The notes beneath the pieces were generated by a model that saw only the letters and a list, made by a program, of their open reading frames with translations, was not told the DNA's origin and made no database searches. Shown piece by piece: positions 10,613 to 21,333 of a stretch of 58,400 nucleotides of DNA; the first letter of the stretch is position 1, and every line of letters begins with the position of its first letter. The stretch spans positions 1-58,400 of the forward strand of contig JAQWQD010000012.1 in the NCBI GenBank assembly GCA_029244985.1. The letters are read 5' to 3'. Source of the stretch: Gammaproteobacteria bacterium. Lineage in GTDB: Bacteria > Pseudomonadota > Gammaproteobacteria > Pseudomonadales > Pseudohongiellaceae. The position numbers and the translations under genes are program-made.

Positions 10613-11788
10613 TTAACTACTCGCAGTGGCTGGAGATTTTCGATTTACAGCACTTTCTTTGCCTTCCATTAATTCAATGAAATGATCGAATAAAGAAGCA
10701 ACATCGTGGGGTCCAGGGCTGGCCTCAGGATGTCCTTGAAATCCAAAGGCAGGTTTATCGATGCGCTCGATCCCCTGAAGTGATCCATCAAACAGAGATT
10801 TATGGGTCGCGACGAGATTCTTAGGCAACGAATCAACATCTACTGCAAAGCCATGGTTTTGACTAGTAATTAACACCGTGCCATCACTCAAGTTCTGCAC
10901 AGGATGGTTTGCTCCATGATGCCCTAGCTGCATTTTTAGGGTGTGAGCGCCACAAGCTAGCGCTAAAAGTTGGCAGCCCAGGCAGATTCCAAACAGCGGA
11001 ATATCCAGTTCCAGAAATTGCTTAATCGAATCAATGGCATAATCACATGGCTCTGGGTCACCCGGACCATTAGAGAGAAAAATACCGTCGGGGTTAAGCA
11101 TTAGCACTTCAGCAGCAGGGGTTTCTGCTGGCACAACGGTCACATTGCAGCCTCGGGCAACTAACATGCGCAAAATGTTGCGCTTTACACCAAAGTCATA
11201 AGCAACAACATTAAAGCGGGTTTCCCCCGCCGGGAGGTAGCCTTGTTTGATGTCCCAAATATTTTGATCCCAATTATAAGGCTCAGAAGCACTAACGAGC
11301 TTGGCAAGATCCATACCTTTGAGACCAGGAAATTCCCTTGCCAGTTCAACGGCCAGCTCTTCTCCGCCATCTTTAAGCGCTTCACCAGAAAGCAAACATC
11401 CACTAAGAGATCCCTTATCTCTTAATATTCTAGTTAATTTTCTCGTATCTATTTCCGCGATGGCAACGATATTGTGTTGCCTGAGAAAATCATCAAGCGT
11501 CTGCTGATTGCGCCAGTTACTTGCCAGCAATGGTAAATTGCGAATGACCAAGCCTGACCCCCACACTTTTTCCGACTCATTGTCTTCCTCATTGGTCCCA
11601 GTATTACCAATGTGCGGATAAGTGAGAGTTATGATTTGTTGCGCATAGGAAGGGTCAGTAAGAATTTCTTGATAGCCCGTCATAGATGTATTAAAAACCA
11701 CCTCTCCAGTGGAGCTTCCCTCTGCCCCTATTGCAGCACCTCTGAAAATACTGCCATCCTCTAACGCCAGTACAGCTGCTCCAGCCAC
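10613..11788 (-). CDS. carA: Carbamoyl-phosphate synthase small subunit
   Basis: CarA is the glutaminase subunit that hydrolyses glutamine and passes ammonia to CarB. It has the N-terminal CPSase domain ([37 protein letters not shown]) and a C-terminal class I amidotransferase with the catalytic cysteine in [11 protein letters not shown] and the His-Glu pair in [12 protein letters not shown]. The frame opens 23 codons earlier at 11857, but that ATG lies inside a terminator-like palindrome. The GTG at 11788, preceded by GGAGAGA, gives 391 residues and aligns with the family start. It is followed by carB after 2 nt and preceded by dapB. Confidence 0.95.
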   Translation of the reverse strand: MAGAAVLALEDGSIFRGAAIGAEGSSTGEVVFNTSMTGYQEILTDPSYAQQIITLTYPHIGNTGTNEEDNESEKVWGSGLVIRNLPLLASNWRNQQTLDDFLRQHNIVAIAEIDTRKLTRILRDKGSLSGCLLSGEALKDGGEELAVELAREFPGLKGMDLAKLVSASEPYNWDQNIWDIKQGYLPAGETRFNVVAYDFGVKRNILRMLVARGCNVTVVPAETPAAEVLMLNPDGIFLSNGPGDPEPCDYAIDSIKQFLELDIPLFGICLGCQLLALACGAHTLKMQLGHHGANHPVQNLSDGTVLITSQNHGFAVDVDSLPKNLVATHKSLFDGSLQGIERIDKPAFGFQGHPEASPGPHDVASLFDHFIELMEGKESAVNRKSPATASS

Positions 11789-11827
11789 TCTCTCTCCTAC
11801 GAAAATTTTCTGATTAAAAATCACATC

Positions 11828-11867
11828 AAAAAAAACGGAATGAAGAATATTCTTCATTCCGTTTTTT
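11828..11867 (-). terminator. Perfect palindrome with U-tract between dapB and carA
   Basis: Positions 11830-11867 form a perfect 38-nt inverted repeat (19 pairs) centred between 11848 and 11849. On the minus strand its descending arm runs into eight T residues (11835-11828), the form of an intrinsic terminator. It lies in the 213-nt dapB-carA gap, 40 nt ahead of the carA GTG. It may end dapB transcripts or act as an attenuator in a carA leader; the sequence does not decide which. Confidence 0.72.
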
Positions 11868-12001
11868 AGAGATTCTGGTTAGTCTTGGGTTTTCAGCACT
11901 TGTCATACTGAGCGGGTATGTTACAAAAAACTACGCCCACTTGTCCATGAATGCTTGTTAATATGGTGCAGAAATTTAAACTATTTTACTTCGAAGCGAA
12001 C

Positions 12002-13162
<1,161 letters not shown>

Positions 13163-14956
13163 TTAAAATTCACTCGCCGTTAAGGCCATCAGCGATTGCG
13201 CGCCTGCGTTAATTTCTGCAACCAGTGATTTGGATTTAGGAACAAGACGTTGCATAAAAAATACCCCGCACTTAATAAGCCCCTCTAAATATTCCTTATT
13301 GCCATTATCCGCTGCTCTAGCAATATAAGCTGCTGCCAACATCCGTTGCCACATAAAACAAAACAAGGTAAGCCCCATAAGATCCATATAGGCATAAGAA
13401 GCCGCGCCAATTTCATCGGGGTTATTTTTAGCATTCGCGATTACGCGGTCTGTTGTGACCTGCACCTCTTGAATTAAATCCTGAAATTTTGCCACGTGGC
13501 TTTGCATCTCAGTATTGTTTTTCTGGGATTCGATAAACGTATTCATTTCTTCAACCAGCAATGCCCATAGCTCCCCATCACTGCGCACGGTTTTTCGACC
13601 CATTAGATCAAGAGCTTGAATACCATTAGCACCTTCGTAAATTTGAGAAATTCTGGCATCTCTAACATTTTGTTCTAGTCCCCATTCAGCCACATAGCCA
13701 TGACCGCCCAATAACTGTTGACCTAAAACGCATGATTCAAACCCTCGATCGGAACAGTAAGCTTTTTGAACGGGAATCAATAAAGACACGAGCTGGTCTG
13801 CACGTTTACGCACAGTCTCTTCTGGATGGAACCTCGAAATATCCAACTGAAAAGCCGAATACAGCGATAAAGCTCTGCCTGCAATGGTGTTCGCCCGCAT
13901 AGTGAGGAGCATGCGCCGCACATCAGGATGAACCAGGATTGGGTCGGCAACCTTGTCTGTCAGCTTTGGCCCTGAAGCAGCTCTCCCCTGCAATCTCTCT
14001 TTCGCATACTCTCTGGCAATTTGATAGGAATGCTCTGCCAAACCATTGCCCTGCAAACCCATGGAAAGTCTTTCATAATTCATCATGGTAAACAGATTTG
14101 AGAGTCCACAGTTTAATTCACCGACTAGGAACCCTTTTGAATTTTCAAAGTTCATTACGCAAGTAGCCGAAGCTTTGATTCCCATTTTGTGTTCTATAGA
14201 ACCGCAATTTACATTATTCGCCGCACCTAGAGTGCCGTCTTTTTCGACTAAGAATTTAGGCACAAGAAATAGAGAAATACCCCTTGGGCCAGCCGGCGCA
14301 TCCGGAAGCTTTGCTAATACGAGGTGAATAATGTTTTCTGTCAGGTCGTGCTCACCCGCAGTGATAAATATTTTAGTCCCGGTTATGCCGTAACTCCCAT
14401 GCGCATCAGGTACTGCCTTTGAGTTTATAATGCCTAAGTCAGTGCCAGCATGAGGCTCTGTCAGGCACATCGTTCCGGACCATTGGCCTGAAAACATTTT
14501 TGGCAGAAAGTAGTTTTTTAGCTCTTCATTTGCATGATGAGTAAGAGTGAGCGTAGCGCCGGTAGTCAGTATCGTATACAGACAAAATGAGGAGTTCGCC
14601 CCGAAGAACATTTCCTCTATCATTGCTGAAAGCACCTTAGGCATTCCTTGCCCACCATAATTTGTGTCTCCAGTTAATCCTGACCAGCCACCCTCTGAGT
14701 ATGCTTCATAAGCCTCTTTAAAGCCCTTTGGAGTTGTCACAATACCATTGTCAAAATGGCATGCTTCCTGATCTCCTGACTGATTAATAGGAGACAACAT
14801 CTGCTCTGCGATTTTTGCAGCCTCCTCCAAAATTGCTGCAACTAATTCATTAGTTACCTCTTCTGTTTCAGGCATAGCCGCGAAGACTTCATCTGCCTGA
14901 AAGACATCATTTAATAGAAAGTGTATGTCCGTTAAAGGTGCTCGATAAGCCCCCAT
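13163..14956 (-). CDS. Acyl-CoA dehydrogenase, long DmdC/AcdA-like type
   Basis: This FAD flavoprotein should oxidise an acyl-CoA to the 2-enoyl-CoA. The 597 residues match the long subfamily with an extra C-terminal domain. The FAD/substrate stretch MCLTEPHAGTDLG (163-175) and ITGTKIFITAGEHD are present, and the catalytic base is Glu441 in YEGANGIQALD. This subfamily includes 3-methylmercaptopropionyl-CoA dehydrogenases (DmdC) as well as fatty-acyl enzymes, and sequence alone does not give the substrate. It stands alone: no thiolase, hydratase, ligase or regulator lies next to it. The ATG has GGGGAAA upstream. Confidence 0.9.
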   Translation of the reverse strand: MGAYRAPLTDIHFLLNDVFQADEVFAAMPETEEVTNELVAAILEEAAKIAEQMLSPINQSGDQEACHFDNGIVTTPKGFKEAYEAYSEGGWSGLTGDTNYGGQGMPKVLSAMIEEMFFGANSSFCLYTILTTGATLTLTHHANEELKNYFLPKMFSGQWSGTMCLTEPHAGTDLGIINSKAVPDAHGSYGITGTKIFITAGEHDLTENIIHLVLAKLPDAPAGPRGISLFLVPKFLVEKDGTLGAANNVNCGSIEHKMGIKASATCVMNFENSKGFLVGELNCGLSNLFTMMNYERLSMGLQGNGLAEHSYQIAREYAKERLQGRAASGPKLTDKVADPILVHPDVRRMLLTMRANTIAGRALSLYSAFQLDISRFHPEETVRKRADQLVSLLIPVQKAYCSDRGFESCVLGQQLLGGHGYVAEWGLEQNVRDARISQIYEGANGIQALDLMGRKTVRSDGELWALLVEEMNTFIESQKNNTEMQSHVAKFQDLIQEVQVTTDRVIANAKNNPDEIGAASYAYMDLMGLTLFCFMWQRMLAAAYIARAADNGNKEYLEGLIKCGVFFMQRLVPKSKSLVAEINAGAQSLMALTASEF

Positions 14957-15269
14957 CTTATATTTCCCCTACCACTCCGAAAAGAACCGCAATTATAGGC
15001 GATGGCTAGTTTAACCGGTACTGGAGAAGCCAATTCCTAAGCAAAATTATTACTAATCTCCGAACTTCTTCCTATTCCTTTTTAGTAAATACCGAACCCG
15101 ACATCAACCTATTCGAAATTAGTCACTTACTTAGCCAAGAAAAATAATTTTAGAGCAGTTTTTGATACCAGCTTTATGGGTTTTTTACTCAACAGAATCT
15201 ATTGGTAAGCCAAAGTCTGCCGACAGGGATTCGTTTGCTTTTCTTTGAGGGGTTATGATTGGAGCGTTC
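14957..15269. other. Gene-free stretch behind the TonB-receptor remnant
   Basis: This 313-base AT-rich stretch lies between the acyl-CoA dehydrogenase start and the stop of the receptor-like gene. I see no credible ORF, RNA gene or clear terminator. It must contain the dehydrogenase promoter, but no hexamer pair stands out. Confidence 0.4.
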
Positions 15270-16187
15270 TTAAAACTGGTACTTTATAGAACCGTAAGCA
15301 ACTCGACCATTTTGATCTAGGATTCGAGTATTTGAATTCAGAATTTGAGCAGTTTGCTCATTGAAGATATTTCTAATACCGAAGGAAATGATAGCCTTAT
15401 CATTGTTGCTGGTTTCAACACTGTAACCATATTGAAGGTCAACAGTAGTGATGTCATCTACCAAAGCACTAATCTCAGCAATATCTAAATCGCTTATGTT
15501 CTTAAATGAATCAAAATAATTGGTAATGGCAGAAGCAGTGTGATTTCCAATTTCCCAAGTAAGCATGAAGCTGCTTTGGAGCTCTGGGCTGACTGTGCGA
15601 GCAGAAGCACTACCGAGCTCAGAATTCACCAAGCCCAATAGCGACCCATTGTTCTCAAAATCCTGAACAAAAGTCGTTTTTGTGCTTAGGGTAAATTGCC
15701 CAAACCGATTCGTATCCCAAACATAAGACGCCCCAATGTCGAAACCGCTTGATTCAAAGTTTGACCCAATAAAAGGACTGTCGATATTAAACTCATTGAT
15801 TGCTGAGTTTTCGATATAAAGCTGCGACAAATTGCTTTGCGGCTCACGAGTTATGTTTCCGGGAACTTCATTGATTTCTTGCTGCCATGCATCGGCCCTA
15901 ATATTCAAGCCTTCGATCGGGGTAATTTGCAGGCCTAGATTGAAATTTAGCGCATCTTCAACCACATGGCCTTGGATGTCTTTCGATTCTTGGCTGCGGG
16001 CAATTTCAAACAGCGGTGCTGCAGCTTCACTCAATACAGAAGTTGGAGCAATGGGGAAACTGGCAAAGGTCTCCGAATCTGTTGCCAGAAGATTGTCCTT
16101 GTCATCTTTTTGCGCATGAGCAAATTGTCCCTGCAATCCGAAGGCAGCTATCGAAGCAATAACTATATTTGATTTGACGAATTTCAT
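15270..16187 (-). CDS. TonB-dependent receptor C-terminal barrel remnant with signal peptide
   Basis: The ATG at 16187 gives 305 residues that open with a signal peptide (basic MKFVK, hydrophobic core, likely cleavage after AHA near residue 25). The rest reads like the final third of a TonB-dependent outer-membrane receptor: LNFNLGLQITPIEGLNIRADAW, repeated amphipathic strands, LTWEIGNHTASAITNYFDSF, VDLQYGYSVET, FGIRNIFNEQ and the terminal strand YGSIKYQF ending in the aromatic Phe typical of outer-membrane barrels. The TonB box, plug domain and first half of the barrel are missing. It could be an in-frame deletion product that is decaying, or a small barrel with a new job. The frame also continues upstream to 16265. 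Confidence 0.75.
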   Translation of the reverse strand: MKFVKSNIVIASIAAFGLQGQFAHAQKDDKDNLLATDSETFASFPIAPTSVLSEAAAPLFEIARSQESKDIQGHVVEDALNFNLGLQITPIEGLNIRADAWQQEINEVPGNITREPQSNLSQLYIENSAINEFNIDSPFIGSNFESSGFDIGASYVWDTNRFGQFTLSTKTTFVQDFENNGSLLGLVNSELGSASARTVSPELQSSFMLTWEIGNHTASAITNYFDSFKNISDLDIAEISALVDDITTVDLQYGYSVETSNNDKAIISFGIRNIFNEQTAQILNSNTRILDQNGRVAYGSIKYQF

Positions 16188-16442
16188 GGTACTCGGTATC
16201 GGTATTTTTATCTCCACAAAACTTTTGGCCTTGTATAAATCTGCGCTACAGGCGACAAAGAACAAAGCTAGTACGCACTTAAAGACTCCCTGATGCTATC
16301 ATTATCATAGATCAATTCACATTTATTTCGACCCGATTTTCATCCTTCATTGATCACACCTAATCACTTAAACAGTCTTCAGGGCCGAACGAATCAGCCG
16401 GCATACCGATGATTTTATTGCATCATATCAATAGTATTAGCG

Positions 16443-16952
16443 CTAAATCCCGCTTAGTCTTCTCACCCAGGGTTTAAGCGGAAGACAATCTAACAGCTCA
16501 CGCACTGGCTCTATTTGGCCTGGCAGAATAAGGTCTGGGGCTATTTCAGCCAGAGGCTCAAGAACAAAGCGTCGCAACGTAGCTCGAGGATGAGGGAGAT
16601 CTAATCTAGGAGATGAGCGAGTAGTGGAGCCGAAGTATAGCAAATCCAAATCCAAGCTGCGGGGAGCATTAGACTGCGGATCGAAAGCACGCCCGAAATC
16701 TTTTTCAATAATTTGCAAGAGATCCAAGAGCTCTTCTGCACCATGGTCTCTAGGGAGGGATATCGCGACAACAGCATTGATGAAATTCGGTGAGCCTGGC
16801 GGACAGCCAATTGCTTCTGACTCATACAATGCCGATGCGCATATTTCCGTCTGACTTAGCCTTCCAAGTTCGAACAACGCGAGACAAATTGACTCTGTAG
16901 GTGAGCCGAAATTCGATGCCAAGTTTGCTCCCAAGCCAATCAGAGCCGTCAT
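16443..16952 (-). CDS. folK: 2-amino-4-hydroxy-6-hydroxymethyldihydropteridine pyrophosphokinase
   Basis: HPPK transfers pyrophosphate from ATP to 6-hydroxymethyl-dihydropterin, the step before FolP. It has the N-terminal LIGLGANL, the mid-protein NFINAVVAI, and the signature RSLDLDLLYFG followed by LPHPRATLRRFVLEPLAEIAPDLI. The frame is open to 17021 inside hemE, but the ATG at 16952 (13 nt after the hemE stop, with GAAGA upstream) gives MTALIGLGANL and 169 residues, the usual length. It is the last gene of the aroK-aroB-SPOR-hemE-folK run on the minus strand. Confidence 0.92.
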   Translation of the reverse strand: MTALIGLGANLASNFGSPTESICLALFELGRLSQTEICASALYESEAIGCPPGSPNFINAVVAISLPRDHGAEELLDLLQIIEKDFGRAFDPQSNAPRSLDLDLLYFGSTTRSSPRLDLPHPRATLRRFVLEPLAEIAPDLILPGQIEPVRELLDCLPLKPWVRRLSGI

Positions 16953-16965
16953 GGAATCTTCAGAT

Positions 16966-18027
16966 TCAAGAATGATATTTTGGTGAGAGCTCATGCACGG
17001 CATCAACGAATGCATTGACATGGTCGGGATTTACGTCTGGAGTAATTCCGTGACCAAGATTAAACACATGCCCATTGCCTAAACCAAAGCAATCCAAAAT
17101 ACTTCCCACTTCCGCGCGAATGACGGTGGGAGATGCATAAAGTATCGATGGGTCCATATTCCCCTGCAGCGCGCAAGTTTGCCCTATGCGCTTTCTCGCC
17201 TGCCCAATTTCAATAGTCCAATCCAGACCAACTGCTTGTGCTCCAACATCTGCAATAGATTCTAACCAAAGCCCACCGTTTTTGGTAAATACGATTATGG
17301 GAACTTGATTACCGTCATTGTTCTTTACGAGATTGGCGACAACTTTCTGCATGTACCTTAGTGAGAATGTCAGATAACTCGAAGTAGTTAATATACCACC
17401 CCAGGTATCGAAGATTTGGACCGCTTGAGCGCCAGCTCTGATCTGCGAATTCAGATAATCAGTAACTGCCTCTGCCAGTTTATCCAGCAACAAATGCATT
17501 GCTTCAGGATTGTTATACATAAACTCTTTCGCTACCCTGAAATCTTTACTGCCTCCCCCTTCGATCATATAGGTTGCCAGAGTCCAGGGACTCCCAGAAA
17601 AGCCGATAAGTGGAACAGAGCCATTGAGCTCCTTGCGCGTTAAGGCTACGGCATCCATTACATAGGCAAGATCTGATTGTGCAGAAATCGTAGATAGTTC
17701 TTCCACGTCTGCGGCAGTTCTAATGACCTTTTTGAAGCGCGGACCTTCACCCTCTTCAAAATAAAGCCCCTGACCCATAGCGTCTGGAATTGTAAGAATA
17801 TCAGAGAACAGAATCGCAGCATCAAAGTCATACCGCTCAAGTGGTTGCAAAGCAACCTCGCAGGCCATCTCCGGAGACTTACAAAGATTTAGAAAATTCC
17901 CCGCACGCTGACGTGTTGCTCGATATTCGGGTAAATACCTCCCTGCCTGGCGCATCATCCACACAGGAGTTACATCAACATCCTCTCGTAATAGAGCTTT
18001 TAGGAATCGATCGTTCTTGAGTGTCAC
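16966..18027 (-). CDS. hemE: Uroporphyrinogen decarboxylase
   Basis: HemE removes four carboxyl groups from uroporphyrinogen III to give coproporphyrinogen III in heme synthesis. The 353-residue protein has the two family signatures, [16 protein letters not shown] near residue 21 and [17 protein letters not shown] near 142, plus [12 protein letters not shown] and the closing [12 protein letters not shown]. Length is normal. It lies downstream of the aroK-aroB-SPOR genes after 148 nt and ends 13 nt before the preferred folK start, so hemE and folK are probably cotranscribed. Confidence 0.97.
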   Translation of the reverse strand: MTLKNDRFLKALLREDVDVTPVWMMRQAGRYLPEYRATRQRAGNFLNLCKSPEMACEVALQPLERYDFDAAILFSDILTIPDAMGQGLYFEEGEGPRFKKVIRTAADVEELSTISAQSDLAYVMDAVALTRKELNGSVPLIGFSGSPWTLATYMIEGGGSKDFRVAKEFMYNNPEAMHLLLDKLAEAVTDYLNSQIRAGAQAVQIFDTWGGILTTSSYLTFSLRYMQKVVANLVKNNDGNQVPIIVFTKNGGLWLESIADVGAQAVGLDWTIEIGQARKRIGQTCALQGNMDPSILYASPTVIRAEVGSILDCFGLGNGHVFNLGHGITPDVNPDHVNAFVDAVHELSPKYHS

Positions 18028-18175
18028 AGGTAATCCTTAAATTCAGTTGCTGATTGTGGCAAATATGACAGCTAAACTATAGTCGCTGGCGAAGCTAGAT
18101 GACTGCCAAAAAAGGGGTACAATTTTACACGACCACCCGGCTGACAGAAAGGCGTGGGGCCAGGTTTCTAAGAAC

Positions 18176-19705
18176 TCAGTTAAGTGAATTTAACTGACGG
18201 ATATCTGATTGGATATCGGCTAATGCCCTTACCCAGGGCTGTAACGATTTTAATGCAACTGGCAGTTCTTCAATTGCTTGAGTAGCGTCTGATCGATTCT
18301 CAAACCTACCTGACACAACAACATACCAGGGCTTATCTTGAAAACGTGTTTCGAAGTATCCCCGGTAAGACAACTCTAACTCCTCTTCGACAAAGCGCTG
18401 CACATCTGTTTCCGAACGGGACCCCATAATCTGCACTGTATAAGAGGAAGAAGGAAAATCGAGAAGGGATTTTTCAAAATCACTAATCATAAATTCAACA
18501 ATTTCAGGGTTCTCAATTTCAACTCTTTTTGCTGTCTCTTCACTGACTTCTCGGGAGGGAGGCTCATCACGGATATCTGTTGCTATCGATTTAATAACTT
18601 GTTGAAGCGCTTCAACGCCAATTGCCTCTATCACCCCCACAGTGCCAGTCGGGGAATCAATTTCCTCAGCTCGAGTATTTTCAGCTATTAATGCCGCGCT
18701 AGCTGGAAGAGGTATTGTCACAGAAGTTTCATCTTCACTGACAATGTCCTGTGGAATCTCTAAGCCTCTCTCTCCTGCCTCTACCTGCTCTAGTGTTTCT
18801 AATTCATCAAACGTCGCAATCATTGACTGTTGCTCTACTTTAGATTCTGAGTCCGGTATAACAAGTGCGCCAATAAGAAGCACAATTAACACTGCTGCCA
18901 CTGCCCAATAAGCATTGCCTTTGAGAACGAGAAAAGGCGCGTTCTCACCAACCGGCAACGCGCTCAATGAATTCTCGAGAGCATTTGAAATCAACACATT
19001 AATAGTGCCAGGTATCCCATTTGCTGATTTGTAGATATGACTGAGATCTTTGCTGGATAGAGGAAGTTGTCCCATGTAGCCTGCGGTGGCTAATTTGAAA
19101 CGGGCATACTCGACAAAATCCTCTCCACCAAACCCTGAGAGCTCAAACTCAACCAGATTGGGGTTTTTCCCGCTTGGTAGTGCATCCTGCAGTAAGGGTA
19201 TTAGCTGAACTTCGCCAAGCATAAGTACGTGAATTCCAGCACTAGAATCAATTAGTAGAGCACCAATAAGATTGAGAACTTCAAGGCTGAGCTCATGCGC
19301 ATCATCAATAACAATGACTAGCGCTTTAGCCTCAAGGTCTTGTTGCGAAGCAAATCGGCGGATAATGTCAATTGATGTTTCCGTTTCTTCTTCGTTTAGA
19401 TGAATCAGAAATTGCTCACCCAACTTCTCCAGAAATTGGGTTTCATCCATAAATAATGTTGCAGGAATAAGAGCACACTGCGCTTCTTCACCAAAACTCT
19501 GGCAGTATGCGTTAGCTAAAGTTGATTTGCCGCAACCCAAACATCCAGTAACAGCCATGATTGAATCGCTGCAGAGGGAATGTTCGATGAGCTGATCCAA
19601 TAATTTCTGACGATTCGCGTCGACAAAAAAATCGCGACTTGGGGCACCGGGCTCAAAAGGATCAAATACGAGGCTTAAGCTATCAATGTAATTCCTTAAA
19701 GACAA
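18176..19705 (-). CDS. ExeA-type AAA ATPase with membrane anchor and SPOR domain (DamX-like locus)
   Basis: This 509-residue protein combines three modules. An N-terminal AAA ATPase of the ExeA/GspA type has Walker A GCLGCGKS (54-61) and Walker B VIVIDDAHE (about 130-138). One membrane helix spans about 266-284. After a long acidic linker, a periplasmic SPOR domain (about 419-500) begins YTVQIMGSRSE and should bind denuded glycan strands at the septum. It overlaps aroB by 10 nt and occupies the position of damX, a cell-division SPOR gene in E. coli. The name damX is not assigned because the ATPase module is absent from the enteric protein. Confidence 0.85.
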   Translation of the reverse strand: MSLRNYIDSLSLVFDPFEPGAPSRDFFVDANRQKLLDQLIEHSLCSDSIMAVTGCLGCGKSTLANAYCQSFGEEAQCALIPATLFMDETQFLEKLGEQFLIHLNEEETETSIDIIRRFASQQDLEAKALVIVIDDAHELSLEVLNLIGALLIDSSAGIHVLMLGEVQLIPLLQDALPSGKNPNLVEFELSGFGGEDFVEYARFKLATAGYMGQLPLSSKDLSHIYKSANGIPGTINVLISNALENSLSALPVGENAPFLVLKGNAYWAVAAVLIVLLIGALVIPDSESKVEQQSMIATFDELETLEQVEAGERGLEIPQDIVSEDETSVTIPLPASAALIAENTRAEEIDSPTGTVGVIEAIGVEALQQVIKSIATDIRDEPPSREVSEETAKRVEIENPEIVEFMISDFEKSLLDFPSSSYTVQIMGSRSETDVQRFVEEELELSYRGYFETRFQDKPWYVVVSGRFENRSDATQAIEELPVALKSLQPWVRALADIQSDIRQLNSLN

Positions 19706-20787
19706 AGCTTGCTGCCAGCGGTTAATGTTGATTCGAGCACCGCATTCTCCACGTCGCCTTTAATTACTGCTTCGCCAATGGCTTTAAGAAGTATAAACCG
19801 AAGTTTACCCAGCTCTGCTTTCTTGTCTGATGACATTAAATCAAGATACTGCGCTACAGTTATATCGGCCGGTGGCTCCACTGGCATACCAAAGTTTTTC
19901 TCTAGAACTTCCCTTATCCGAACAGCCTCTGCAGAACCGAGCCATCCAATTCGCTTAGAAAGATCAGCCGCCATAACCATACCCATGGCGACAGTTTCTC
20001 CATGCAACCACACGCCATAACCTGAAGCAGTTTCGATTGCATGACCAAAGGTATGGCCAAGGTTTAAAAGAGCCCGAATTCCTGATTCTTTTTCATCCTG
20101 GGCCACGATATTCGCTTTTGCCTCGCAACAAATTTTTATCGCCTCAGAGATGCAGGCATTATCGAGTTCTAGGAGTTCAGTACTATTATGCGCAAGCCAT
20201 GCGAAAAATTCAGGGTTGTTTATCAAGCCATACTTCAAAACTTCGGCAAGTCCTGCCCTAATCTCGCGTTCAGGCAAACTTCGCAATACTTCAGTATCAG
20301 CCACAACACATTTAGGTTGGTAGAAAGCGCCAATCATATTTTTCCCTAAAGCATGATTAACTCCAGTCTTGCCACCGACCGAAGAGTCCACTTGCGCCAA
20401 TAAAGTCGTCGGTATTTGTAAAAAATTCACGCCTCGTTGAAAAGTGGCTGCTGCAAATCCGGTTATATCTCCAACTACCCCGCCGCCCAGCGCGACAAGA
20501 GTTGTTTTGCGATCATATTTCCCTTGCAATAAATGATCATAAATTTGTCCGATGGTATCCAGATTTTTAGTAGCTTCGCCGTCTGGCAATACTATAGAAG
20601 ACCCGAATTGCCGCCCGAATTGAAGTTGCACTCGCTCTAGATATATTGGCGCAACGATTTCATTAGTCACAACAACGACTCGCCCACTCCCAATGTGGGG
20701 TAGCAATAAATCAGCGCTTTCAAGAAGATTGGCTCCGATGAAAATTGGATAACTACGGTCGTCTAGGTCTACCGTGACAGTTTGCAT
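19696..20787 (-). CDS. aroB: 3-dehydroquinate synthase
   Basis: AroB cyclises DAHP to 3-dehydroquinate with NAD and a divalent metal, the second step of the shikimate pathway. The 363-residue sequence has the NAD-binding VALGGGVVGDITGFAAATFQRG, PTTLLAQVDSSVGGKTGVN, the metal and active-site stretch GLAEVLKYGLI and the metal-ligand histidine motif LNLGHTFGHAIE. It starts 3 nt after aroK and its end overlaps the SPOR gene by 10 nt, so the three are almost certainly one operon. Confidence 0.97.
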   Translation of the reverse strand: MQTVTVDLDDRSYPIFIGANLLESADLLLPHIGSGRVVVVTNEIVAPIYLERVQLQFGRQFGSSIVLPDGEATKNLDTIGQIYDHLLQGKYDRKTTLVALGGGVVGDITGFAAATFQRGVNFLQIPTTLLAQVDSSVGGKTGVNHALGKNMIGAFYQPKCVVADTEVLRSLPEREIRAGLAEVLKYGLINNPEFFAWLAHNSTELLELDNACISEAIKICCEAKANIVAQDEKESGIRALLNLGHTFGHAIETASGYGVWLHGETVAMGMVMAADLSKRIGWLGSAEAVRIREVLEKNFGMPVEPPADITVAQYLDLMSSDKKAELGKLRFILLKAIGEAVIKGDVENAVLESTLTAGSKLCL

Positions 20788-20790
20788 TAG

Positions 20791-21333
20791 TTACTCTTCC
20801 GCAGTTGATTGATTTCTAAGTTTTCGCAAATGCTTGCCAATTTCATGACTAATGGAGCGTGGATTTCTCTTATTCGTGTCTATCACAATATCGGCCACCT
20901 CTCGATACAGCGGATCTCTCAATTTCATTAATTCACGGATTTTTTGTTCTGGATCGCTGGTTTGCAGCAGCGGTCTATTCTTATCTCGGTTAGTTCGTTC
21001 AATTTGCTGTTCGATTGATGCGCACAAATAAACTACGGCTCCCCGATTGACCAAATGCATTCTATTTACCTTATCAAGAACAGCGCCACCTCCGGTTGCC
21101 AGCACAATATCTGACTTGCTGGTGAGCAAATTGATCATCTTGACTTCGCGAGCACGAAAACCGCTCTCGCCCTCGACATCAAATATCCAAGGGATATCGG
21201 CACCAGTAGAGCTTTCAATTTCACGATCCGAATCGAAAAACTCCAATTCGAGATATTCTGCAAGCACCTTCCCAATTGTTGTTTTTCCGACTCCCATGGG
21301 CCCAACGAGGAAAACATTATTTTGCGATTTCAT
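20791..21333 (-). CDS. aroK: Shikimate kinase
   Basis: This enzyme phosphorylates shikimate at the 3-hydroxyl with ATP. The 180-residue P-loop kinase has Walker A GPMGVGKTTIG (11-21), the shikimate-binding DSDREIE, VLATGGGAVLD and the lid region RPLLQ. Length and motifs are normal. It is followed directly by aroB. The gene upstream is mrcA in divergent orientation across 236 nt. In most gammaproteobacteria the type IV pilus operon pilMNOPQ lies in that gap, but it is missing here. Confidence 0.96.
   Translation of the reverse strand: MKSQNNVFLVGPMGVGKTTIGKVLAEYLELEFFDSDREIESSTGADIPWIFDVEGESGFRAREVKMINLLTSKSDIVLATGGGAVLDKVNRMHLVNRGAVVYLCASIEQQIERTNRDKNRPLLQTSDPEQKIRELMKLRDPLYREVADIVIDTNKRNPRSISHEIGKHLRKLRNQSTAEE

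Noticed and set aside
11789..11857. N-terminal extension of carA from the ATG at 11857
   Set aside because: The ATG lies inside the terminator-like palindrome, and the GTG at 11788 has a good ribosome site and the family N-terminus.
16297..16306. Fur-box-like half site (TATCATTATC) upstream of the TonB-receptor remnant
   Set aside because: It matches only about 10 of 19 consensus positions and the second half is absent. It could be a relic of iron control but is too weak to call.
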